This document shows positions 6,351-11,302 of a stretch of DNA of 11,302 nucleotides, in pieces. The translations under genes and the position numbers were made by a program. The stretch covers positions 1-11,302 of the forward strand of contig JAICHS010000056.1 in NCBI GenBank assembly GCA_025924775.1, given 5' to 3'. The notes beneath the pieces are model-generated. The model made no database searches. It was not told where the DNA came from and saw only the letters and a program-made list of their open reading frames with translations. The stretch is from Rhodanobacteraceae bacterium. GTDB taxonomy: Bacteria > Pseudomonadota > Gammaproteobacteria > Xanthomonadales > Rhodanobacteraceae. Each line of letters opens with the position of its first letter. Position 1 is the stretch's first letter.

Positions 6351-6435
6351 CGTAGGACGGGTGTCAACCCGCCGGTCGGTGTATCGGAACGGTGGAACTG
6401 CCTGCCGGGATGCGCTTCGCTTCTCCCGCCCTACG
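6351..6435. repeat. 85-bp REPIN-like inverted-repeat element in the pheS-pheT gap
   Basis: The element is bounded by CGTAGGACGGG (6351-6361) and CCCGCCCTACG (6425-6435), which are inverted copies with one mismatch in 11. Just inside are two hairpins: CGGGT/ACCCG around GTCA (6358-6371), and CGGGA/TCCCG (6406-6410 with 6424-6428) enclosing GCG-CTT-CGC. There is no coding capacity. This matches paired REP units (REPINs), which are moved by RAYT transposases encoded elsewhere. The pheS stop TAG (6433-6431) lies inside the right end, and the left end sits 11 nt before the pheT start. Confidence 0.72.
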
Positions 6436-7423
6436 CAAATTGCCTGAGGAACCGCACGTCGTTCTCGAAGAACGCGCGCAGGTCGGTGACGCCGTAGCGC
6501 AGCATGGCGAGCCGCTCGACGCCCATCCCGAACGCAAACCCGGTGTAGCGCTCGGGATCGATGCCGCAGTTCTTCAGCACGTTCGGGTGCACCATGCCGC
6601 AGCCCAGCACCTCCAGCCAGCGCGTGCCGGAATCGGTGTCCCAGCGGATGTCCACTTCCGCGGACGGCTCGGTGAACGGGAAATAGCTGGGCCGCAGCCG
6701 CATCTCGAGGTCGCGGCCGAAAAACGCATTGGCGAACGCCGACAGCGTGCCCTTGAGGTCGGCAAACGTGGCCGACTCGTCCACCAGCAGGCCTTCCACC
6801 TGGTGGAACATCGGTGAGTGGGTCTGGTCGGAATCGGCGCGGTAAACCTTGCCCGGCGCGATGATGCGGACCGGCGGCTGGCGGCCCTGCATCGCGCGGA
6901 TCTGCACCGGCGAGGTGTGCGTGCGCAGCAGGCGCCCGTCACCGAAGTAGAACGTATCGTGCATCGCGCGGGCGGGATGGTGCGCGGGAAAGTTGAGCGC
7001 CTCGAAGTTGTGCCAGTCGTCCTCGATCTCGGGCCCCTCGGCCACCGAATACCCGAGCTGCGCGAAGATCGCCGTGATGCGCGCACGCGTGCGCGTCAGC
7101 GGATGCAGCGTGCCCTGCGAGCCATCGCGGCCGGGCAGCGTGACGTCCACCGTCTCGGACGCAAGCCGCTGCGCCAGCACGGCCTGTTCCAGCGCCCTCC
7201 GGCGATCCGCGATGGCGTCGGCAACCCTGCCCTTGGCCGCGTTGACCTCGGCGCCGCGCGCGCGGCGAGCCTCCGGCGGCAGCTTGCCCAGCGCCTTCAG
7301 TTCCGCGGTGAGCGCGCCATTTTTGCCCAGCAACGCAACGCGCTGCGCCTCCAGCGCGTCCAGCGTCGCGGCGTCGGCGATTGCCGCCAGTGCCGCCTCG
7401 GTCGTGTGCGTCAAGGTATCCAT
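6431..7423 (-). CDS. pheS: Phenylalanyl-tRNA synthetase alpha subunit
   Basis: This is the catalytic subunit of the alpha2-beta2 enzyme. The 330 residues (E. coli 327) comprise an N-terminal coiled-coil tRNA-binding arm (about 1-90) and a class II core. Motif 1 is near GYSVAEGPEIE (124-134), motif 2 spans RIIAPGKVYRAD to FHQVEG (186-211), and motif 3 is GFAFGMGVERLAMLRYG (295-311). The Phe-pocket GFAFG keeps the small Ala297, as in wild-type enzymes. AAGGG five bases before the ATG is a good ribosome site. The C-terminus FLRQFA differs from the recalled E. coli FLKQFK only at the end, where the stop codon is supplied by the inserted repeat. A terminator-like hairpin stands between rplT and this gene. 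Confidence 0.97.
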   Translation of the reverse strand: MDTLTHTTEAALAAIADAATLDALEAQRVALLGKNGALTAELKALGKLPPEARRARGAEVNAAKGRVADAIADRRRALEQAVLAQRLASETVDVTLPGRDGSQGTLHPLTRTRARITAIFAQLGYSVAEGPEIEDDWHNFEALNFPAHHPARAMHDTFYFGDGRLLRTHTSPVQIRAMQGRQPPVRIIAPGKVYRADSDQTHSPMFHQVEGLLVDESATFADLKGTLSAFANAFFGRDLEMRLRPSYFPFTEPSAEVDIRWDTDSGTRWLEVLGCGMVHPNVLKNCGIDPERYTGFAFGMGVERLAMLRYGVTDLRAFFENDVRFLRQFA

Positions 7424-7439
7424 CGCTACCCTTCAAGCC

Positions 7440-7479
7440 AAAAGAAAAGCGGGGAGAAGGCCGGGCCTTCTCCCCGCTT
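7440..7479 (-). terminator. Intrinsic terminator or attenuator between rplT and pheS
   Basis: The arms AAGCGGGGAGAAGGCC (7447-7462) and GGCCTTCTCCCCGCTT (7464-7479) are perfectly complementary over 16 bp around a single base. The tip must open, leaving a stem of about 15 bp. On the minus strand TTTTCTTTT follows (7448-7440), so this has all the marks of a Rho-independent terminator 40 nt after the rplT stop and 17 nt before pheS. A second hairpin, CCGGCG-TTCG-CGCCGG on the minus strand (7512-7497), precedes it. It probably reduces read-through into pheST, or forms part of an attenuator. No Phe-rich leader peptide was found. Confidence 0.82.
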
Positions 7480-7518
7480 GCGTGCACCATGCCGAACCGG
7501 CGCGAACGCCGGAACGCA

Positions 7519-7878
7519 TCAGGCAGCCAGCTTGGCCTTGGCCTTCTCGGCAATCGCACCGAACGCCGCGATGTCGTTGACGGCAAGGTCCGCCAGCACC
7601 TTGCGGTCGACGCTGATGCCGGCCTTGGCCAGGCCGTCGATCAGGCGGCTGTAGGACAGCCCGAACTGGCGCGCGGCCGCGTTGATACGCACGATCCACA
7701 GCGCGCGGAACTGGCGCTTCTTCTGCTTGCGACCGATGTACGCGTACTGCTGGGCCTTGGTGACGGCCTGCTTGGCGACGCGATAGACCTTGCGGCGGGC
7801 GTTGAAATAGCCCTTGGCGGCCTTGAGGGTTTTCTTGTGCCGCGCGCGCGCGGTGACACCACGTTTGACTCGTGCCAT
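7519..7878 (-). CDS. rplT: 50S ribosomal protein L20
   Basis: This 119-residue basic protein (E. coli 118) is needed early in 50S assembly and binds 23S rRNA. In E. coli it also represses translation of its own operon. Recognisable segments are MARVKRGVTARARHKK at the N-terminus, AKGYFNARRKVYRVAKQAV, RKQKKRQFRALWIVRINAA and GLSYSRLIDGL. The ribosome site AGGAG overlaps the rpmI stop (TAAGGAG), giving an 11-nt gap and probable coupling. A strong terminator-like hairpin follows. Confidence 0.98.
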   Translation of the reverse strand: MARVKRGVTARARHKKTLKAAKGYFNARRKVYRVAKQAVTKAQQYAYIGRKQKKRQFRALWIVRINAAARQFGLSYSRLIDGLAKAGISVDRKVLADLAVNDIAAFGAIAEKAKAKLAA

Positions 7879-7889
7879 GGTCGGTCTCC

Positions 7890-8087
7890 TTACGCGTAGG
7901 GCAGCATGCGCGCGACACGCTTGGTGTCGGACTCATGCACGTGATTGGGGGCGCGCAGGTTGCGTTTGCGCTTGGTCGCCTTCTTGGTCAGGATGTGTGA
8001 CTTGAAGGCGTGCCCGGCCTTGAACTTGCCGGACGCGGTCTTGCGGAACCGCTTGGCAGCGGCCCGGTTGGTCTTGATCTTTGGCAT
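7890..8087 (-). CDS. rpmI: 50S ribosomal protein L35
   Basis: The 65-residue protein MPKIKTNRAAAKRFR... ends in RVARMLPYA and is almost the exact length of the family. It is highly basic and binds the large ribosomal subunit. The frame stays open upstream of this ATG, but 8087 is the right start because the N-terminus is the conserved MPKIKT and GGAG lies 6 nt upstream. It is translated just before rplT and, in E. coli, its translation is the target of L20 repression. The 243-nt leader upstream is described separately. Confidence 0.97.
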   Translation of the reverse strand: MPKIKTNRAAAKRFRKTASGKFKAGHAFKSHILTKKATKRKRNLRAPNHVHESDTKRVARMLPYA

Positions 8088-8330
8088 ATGCCACTCCGTT
8101 TTCGATTTTCGTGACTGACGCGGGCGGTGGCCGAAACCACGCTTTCCATCCATGCCCTTGCCGGCTTGTGGTGCGAACGGATCATCCGAACGCTTGCCGT
8201 CATCGCTCCGCGGTGACGGTTTTTGCCCTCTCCTCCGAGCGATTCCTGCTTGGGGAGGGGGGAAGTCGGTGCGTGCACGATCGCTCCGCATCGGCATTCA
8301 AAACTATTGAAGCTTCCCGCTTCGATCAGC
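8088..8330 (-). promoter_or_regulatory. infC-rpmI intercistronic leader, possible L20 operator region
   Basis: This non-coding gap is 243 nt, far longer than its neighbours' gaps (11 and 49 nt). The 10-mer GCGGAGCGAT occurs twice on the transcript strand (8289-8280 and 8211-8202). Between them ATCGCTC (8243-8237) is complementary to either copy, so two exclusive hairpins are possible. A run of C and G tracts (about 8225-8264) resembles a decayed intergenic repeat. In E. coli this region carries the L20 translational operator; no such structure can be proven by eye here, and an internal promoter is also possible. Confidence 0.4.
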
Positions 8331-8852
8331 CTATTTCTTCTTGGGACTGATCATCATGGTCATCTGGCGCCCTTCCATGCGCGGAAACTGGTCGACCGTA
8401 CCCAACTCGACGATGTCGTTCTGGACGCGGCGGGCCAACTCCATCCCCAATTCCTGATGGCGCATCTCGCGCCCGCGGAACCGGATGTTGACCTTGACCT
8501 TGTCGCCGTCCTCGAGGAAGCGCTGCATGTTGCGCAGCTTGATGTTGTAGTCGCCGATGTCCGTGGTCGGGCGAAACTTCACTTCCTTGATCTCGACCTG
8601 CTTGGACTTCTTGCGGGCCGCGTTGGCTTTTTTCTGCTGTTCGAACTTGAACTTGCCGAAATCCATGATCCGGCAGACGGGCGGCTCGGCGGTCGGCTGG
8701 ATCTCGACCAGGTCAAGGCCCGCCTCTTCGGCCATGGCCAACGCCTCGTCACGACCGAGGATTCCGACCTGTTCCCCATCGGCGCCGATGACCCGCACGC
8801 GCGGGACCCGGATTTCGTGGTTGCGCCGATTGCCTTTGTTTTCGGTAGCGAT
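8331..8852 (-). CDS. infC: Translation initiation factor IF-3, AUC start codon
   Basis: IF3 binds the 30S subunit, prevents premature 50S joining and proofreads the initiator tRNA and start codon. The first conventional in-frame start is a GTG at 8798, but it would remove 18 conserved residues (ATENKGNRRNHEIRVPR after the start). Coding similarity to IF3 continues upstream to an ATC at 8852-8850, preceded by AGGAG with 8-nt spacing. An in-frame TGA at 8870-8868 is followed by no ATG, GTG or TTG before the ATC. The 173-residue product has an N-domain to about 79 (VRVIGADGEQVGIL, EALAMAEEAGLDLVEIQP, PPVCRIMDFGKF) and a C-domain (VEIKEVKFRP, DGDKVKVNIRFRGREM, ending SPKKK). Rare AUU or AUC starts are the known means by which IF3 limits its own synthesis. 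Confidence 0.95.
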   Translation of the reverse strand: MATENKGNRRNHEIRVPRVRVIGADGEQVGILGRDEALAMAEEAGLDLVEIQPTAEPPVCRIMDFGKFKFEQQKKANAARKKSKQVEIKEVKFRPTTDIGDYNIKLRNMQRFLEDGDKVKVNIRFRGREMRHQELGMELARRVQNDIVELGTVDQFPRMEGRQMTMMISPKKK

Positions 8853-8901
8853 ACCGTCATCTCCTGCTCAAGTTCGCCAGCGATGCCTGGCGTGCATTCC
8901 G

Positions 8902-10809
8902 TCAGTGCGGGCCAGATTCGGCTCGCAGACGCTCAACGAAGGCTTGCAAGGGCAACTGCCCCAAGTCTTCCCCTGAACGTGTACGCACGGAAATGGTGCC
9001 CTTCTCCTTCTCGCGATCGCCGACCACGAGCAGCCAAGGCACCTTTTGCAACGTATGCTCGCGGATTTTATAGCCAATTTTCTCGTTGCGCAAATCCGCG
9101 CTGGCCCGGAACCCGGCCGTACCCAGCTGCCCCGCCACTTGGCCCGCATAGTCGGCCTGGCTGTCGGTGATATTCAGCACCACCGCCTGCACCGGCGCCA
9201 GCCAGGTCGGGAAGTTGCCCGCATGGTGCTCGATCAGGATGCCGATGAAGCGCTCCATCGAGCCGACGATGGCCCGGTGCAGCATCACCGGCACGTGGCG
9301 CTGGGAGTCCTCGCCCACGTACTCGGCGCCGAGGCGTCCCGGCATCGAGAAATCGACCTGCATGGTGCCGAGCTGCCAGTCGCGGCCGATCGCGTCGCGC
9401 AGGTGGTATTCGATCTTGGGGCCATAGAAGGCGCCCTCGCCCGGGAGTTCCTTCCAGGTTGCGCCGGCACTGCGCAAGGCGCTGCGCAAGGCATCCTCGG
9501 CCCTGTCCCAGATGGCGTCGTCGCCGATGCGCGCCTCGGGCCGCAACGCCAGCATCAGTTCAACATCCTTGAAGCCGAAATCGGCGTATACCTTCAGCGC
9601 CTGCTTGTGGAACGCCACCACCTCGGATTCGATCTGGTCCTCGGTGCAGAAGATGTGGCCGTCGTCCTGCGTGAACGCACGCACGCGCATCAGACCGTGC
9701 AATGCACCCGAAGGCTCGTTGCGGGTGCAGCCGCCGAACTCGGCGATGCGCACCGGCAGGTCGCGGTAGCTGTGCAAACTGTTCTTGAAAATCTGCACGT
9801 GGCCGGGGCAGTTCATGGGCTTCACCGCATACGTCCGTTTCTCGGACTCGGTGAAGAACATGTTCTCCTTGTAGTTGTCCCAGTGGCCCGACTTCTTCCA
9901 CAGCGACACGTCCAGGATTGACGGGCAGCGCACCTCGTCGTAACCGCCCTCGCGATAGACGCCACGCATGTACTGCTGGACCAGCTGGTACACCGTCCAG
10001 CCATTGGGATGCCAGAACACCATGCCGGGCGCCTCTTCCTGCATGTGGAACAGGTCGAGCTGCTTGCCGAGCTTCCGGTGGTCGCGCTTTTCGGCCTCCT
10101 CGATACGCGTGAGGTAAGCCTTCAAGTCCTTGTCGTTCAACCACGCCGTGCCGTAGATGCGCGACAGCATCGCGTTGTCGGAATCGCCCCGCCAATAGGC
10201 GCCTGCCGTTTTCATCAGCTTGAACGACTTCAGCCGTCCCGTATCCGGCACGTGCGGACCGCGGCACAGGTCGGTGAACTCGCCCTGCGTGTACAGCGAC
10301 AGTTCCTCGTTGGCCGGGATCGACTCGATGATCTCGGCCTTGTAGGCCTCGCCGATGCCGCGGAAATACGTCACCGCCTCGTCGCGCGACTTGACGCTGC
10401 GCGACAACGGCAGCGATTCCTTGGCGATCTTCTTCATCTCGGCTTCGATCGCGGGCAGGTCTTCCGGCTTGAACGGCTCGCCCTTGGGCGCGAAGTCGTA
10501 GTAGAAGCCGTCCTCGATCACCGGCCCGATCGTCACCTGGGTGCCGGGATACAAGCGCTGCACCGCCTGCGCCAGCAGGTGCGCGGTCGAGTGGCGGATG
10601 ACCTCCAGCGCCTCGGGCGATTTTTCGGTGACGATCTCCACGCGCGCGTCGTGGTCGATGCTGCGGGAAAGATCGACCAGCTTGCCATCGACCTTGCCGG
10701 CCAGCGCGGCCTTGGCCAGACCGGCGCCGATGGACGTGGCGACGTCGCGCACGCTGGGCGGCGCGTCGAAGGATTTGGTGCTGTTGTCGGGAAGCGTGAT
10801 CGTGATCAT
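8902..10809 (-). CDS. thrS: Threonyl-tRNA synthetase
   Basis: This class II enzyme charges tRNA-Thr in the cytoplasm. From the ATG at 10809 it has 635 residues (E. coli 642). It has a TGS domain (1-61) and an editing domain with His73 and His77 (HSTAHLLAQ) and Cys182 and His186 (CRGPH), which clears Ser-tRNA-Thr. The catalytic core has Arg363 (TRNEPSG) and zinc ligands Cys334, His385 and His511, and a C-terminal anticodon-binding domain follows (about 535-635). These positions equal the E. coli numbering I recall, which fixes the start. The frame stays open 33 codons further upstream, but those residues are not part of the family and cover the leader region. No clear Shine-Dalgarno precedes the ATG. 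A transcription attenuator with a Thr-rich leader peptide lies just upstream. infC begins 49 nt after the stop. Confidence 0.97.
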   Translation of the reverse strand: MITITLPDNSTKSFDAPPSVRDVATSIGAGLAKAALAGKVDGKLVDLSRSIDHDARVEIVTEKSPEALEVIRHSTAHLLAQAVQRLYPGTQVTIGPVIEDGFYYDFAPKGEPFKPEDLPAIEAEMKKIAKESLPLSRSVKSRDEAVTYFRGIGEAYKAEIIESIPANEELSLYTQGEFTDLCRGPHVPDTGRLKSFKLMKTAGAYWRGDSDNAMLSRIYGTAWLNDKDLKAYLTRIEEAEKRDHRKLGKQLDLFHMQEEAPGMVFWHPNGWTVYQLVQQYMRGVYREGGYDEVRCPSILDVSLWKKSGHWDNYKENMFFTESEKRTYAVKPMNCPGHVQIFKNSLHSYRDLPVRIAEFGGCTRNEPSGALHGLMRVRAFTQDDGHIFCTEDQIESEVVAFHKQALKVYADFGFKDVELMLALRPEARIGDDAIWDRAEDALRSALRSAGATWKELPGEGAFYGPKIEYHLRDAIGRDWQLGTMQVDFSMPGRLGAEYVGEDSQRHVPVMLHRAIVGSMERFIGILIEHHAGNFPTWLAPVQAVVLNITDSQADYAGQVAGQLGTAGFRASADLRNEKIGYKIREHTLQKVPWLLVVGDREKEKGTISVRTRSGEDLGQLPLQAFVERLRAESGPH

Positions 10810-10828
10810 GACGTGGCGTTCGAGCAAT

Positions 10829-10849
10829 AAAAAAGGGCGCAAGCGCCCT
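10829..10849 (-). terminator. thrS leader terminator hairpin
   Basis: AGGGCGC-TT-GCGCCCT is a 7-bp stem on the minus strand, running directly into a run of six T (10834-10829). It lies 26 nt after the leader-peptide stop and about 20 nt before the thrS start. With the upstream competing segment it would act as the conditional terminator of an attenuator rather than as a plain transcript end. Confidence 0.85.
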
Positions 10850-10874
10850 CGTGTGACCGGCAAGGCGCGCGGGT

Positions 10875-10901
10875 TCAGGCTGGAGTCGTCGTAGTTTGCA
10901 T
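10875..10901 (-). CDS. thrS leader peptide, MQTTTTPA
   Basis: A nine-codon reading frame, ATG CAA ACT ACG ACG ACT then Pro, Ala and TGA, encodes an eight-residue peptide with four consecutive threonines. It lies 65 nt upstream of the threonyl-tRNA synthetase start and is followed by a terminator hairpin. Its role would be to sense charged tRNA-Thr through ribosome stalling, not to act as a protein. The ribosome site is weak (GAG about 8 nt upstream), as is common in GC-rich xanthomonads. It is too short to be caught by ordinary gene finders. Confidence 0.75.
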   Translation of the reverse strand: MQTTTTPA

Positions 10902-10955
10902 GTCGCACGCTCGGCCGGCAGTCGCCTGCGGGCCACCCATCCCGTTAAGCCGCCA

Positions 10956-10984
10956 AATTTAGTGCAGCCCCCGCGCCCCTTCAA
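10956..10984 (-). promoter_or_regulatory. Candidate promoter of the thrS operon
   Basis: TTGAAG (10984-10979) and TAAATT (10961-10956) are separated by exactly 17 bp; each matches four of six consensus sigma-70 bases. Transcription would start near 10949, leaving about 48 nt before the leader peptide. This is a reasonable but unproven promoter that puts the whole attenuator in the transcript. Confidence 0.45.
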
Positions 10985-10991
10985 CGCAGGT

Positions 10992-11011
10992 GGGGCACCC
11001 GGGGGTGCCCC
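10992..11011 (-). terminator. Hairpin after the cytochrome c gene
   Basis: GGGGCACC (10992-10999) and GGTGCCCC (11004-11011) form an 8-bp GC-rich stem with a four-base loop, 11 nt after the cytochrome stop. There is no T run on the minus strand, so it is at best a weak intrinsic terminator or a 3'-end stabiliser. It ends just upstream of the candidate thrS -35 box. Confidence 0.45.
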
Positions 11012-11022
11012 GCCGCGGTTGC

Positions 11023-11302
11023 TTATTGGGCCGGCCCCTTCGCGCGTGCCGCCTTCACCTGGTCGGCCGTGACGGGCTTGCCTTGGTTGCCCCATGAGGT
11101 GCGCTCGTGGTTGGCGATGTCGGCAATCTCGGCGTCGCTCAGGACGGCGCCGAAGGGCGGCATCGCGCTCGGATAGGTGACGCCGTTGATGGCCGGGCCA
11201 TGCAGGCCGTGCAGGATCACGTCGAGCTGCTTGGCGGGGTCGGGGTCCAGTACCGCCGGGTTGTCCTTCAACGGCGGGAACGCGCCCGGCAGGCCCATGC
11301 CC
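11023..11302 (-). CDS. c-type cytochrome, C-terminal part
   Basis: The frame is open to the right edge, so the N-terminus is missing. The visible 92 or so residues read GMGLPGAFPPLKDNPAV..., a typical segment downstream of the haem-binding CXXCH in class I-like cytochromes c. It continues through LHGLHGPAINGVTYPSAMPPFG, where Met in MPPFG is the expected axial haem ligand, to LSDAEIADIANHERTSWGN, the conserved C-terminal helix. CXXCH itself must lie outside the window. The protein would be a periplasmic electron carrier or a subunit of a dehydrogenase or oxidase; which one cannot be told. The tail (KPVTADQVKAARAKGPAQ) is Ala/Lys-rich. A hairpin follows its stop. Confidence 0.88.
   Translation of the reverse strand, partial: GMGLPGAFPPLKDNPAVLDPDPAKQLDVILHGLHGPAINGVTYPSAMPPFGAVLSDAEIADIANHERTSWGNQGKPVTADQVKAARAKGPAQ

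Larger units (their letters stand above)
10829..10910 (-). promoter_or_regulatory. Candidate ribosome-mediated attenuator of thrS
   Basis: Three segments can pair in exclusive ways. Segment 1, GCGTGCG (10910-10904, just before the leader ATG), pairs with CGCGCGC (10871-10865). Segment 2, GCGCCTT (10868-10862), overlaps that and pairs over 7 bp (one G.T) with segment 3, AGGGCGC (10849-10843), which is the left arm of the terminator. A ribosome stalled at the Thr codons (10895-10884) would leave segment 2 free to form the antiterminator. One that reaches the stop (10877-10875) would cover segment 2 and let the terminator form. This follows trp/his-type attenuation; the pairing was found by eye, not by folding software. 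Confidence 0.75.

Noticed and set aside
4276..6447. 723-codon plus-strand open frame opposite pheT
   Set aside because: Antisense shadow of pheT, with His/Arg/Gln-rich sequence and no motif.
7424..7490. pheM-like Phe leader peptide starting at the ATG at 7490-7488
   Set aside because: The frame has only two nearby Phe codons, which are the T run of the terminator itself. It has no stop before pheS and runs on out of frame.
10810..10908. 33-codon N-terminal extension of thrS to a GTG at 10908
   Set aside because: Residues after the ATG at 10809 match E. coli numbering at every catalytic and zinc position. The extension covers the attenuator and has no family similarity.
9560..11095. 511-codon minus-strand open frame overlapping thrS and its leader
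   Set aside because: Wrong frame of thrS, Arg/Gly-rich. thrS itself is certain.
1..11302. CRISPR array, riboswitch or phage module
   Set aside because: No regularly spaced repeats, no recognisable conserved riboswitch aptamer and no phage genes were seen. All coding space fits housekeeping genes.

Overview
The window is a GC-rich chromosomal segment with no phage, plasmid, insertion-sequence transposase or CRISPR array. Protein similarity recalled from memory (IF3 N-terminus, SerA, proline iminopeptidase) and short REP-type repeats suggest a gammaproteobacterium of the Xanthomonadales (Xanthomonas/Rhodanobacter/Lysobacter relatives). This placement is inference, not a database result.

Layout, left to right. 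(1) Positions 1-308, minus: the 5' part of a LysM lipoprotein gene that leaves the window. (2) 387-1367, minus: proline iminopeptidase (pip). (3) 1432-2664, plus: D-3-phosphoglycerate dehydrogenase (serA), divergent from pip across 64 bp. (4) 2665-3095: about 430 bp without a gene, holding decayed REP-like repeats and a strong hairpin. (5) 3102-10984, all minus: the conserved translation cluster, transcribed in the order thrS, infC, rpmI, rplT, pheS, pheT, ihfA, merR-type regulator, tRNA-Pro(GGG), closed by a clear intrinsic terminator. (6) 11023-11302, minus: the C-terminal part of a c-type cytochrome whose gene begins outside the window.

The translation cluster makes two aminoacyl-tRNA synthetases, initiation factor 3, ribosomal proteins L35 and L20, and the IHF alpha subunit. 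Several control points are readable. thrS is preceded by an apparent leader peptide, MQTTTTPA, with four consecutive Thr codons. A terminator hairpin with a T run follows, and mutually exclusive pairings fit a classical ribosome-mediated transcription attenuator. infC appears to start at a rare AUC codon. The infC-rpmI gap is long (243 nt) and contains alternative-pairing repeats where an L20 operator would be expected. A near-perfect intrinsic terminator lies between rplT and pheS.

The second theme is repeat invasion of essential genes. A REP-like sequence found in the serA-tRNA intergenic region (18 of 19 bases identical) also lies in frame inside pheT, where it coincides with about 17 extra residues. 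An 85-bp inverted-repeat element fills most of the pheS-pheT gap and supplies the pheS stop codon. The thrS attenuator and the in-frame REP in pheT are the most interesting observations.
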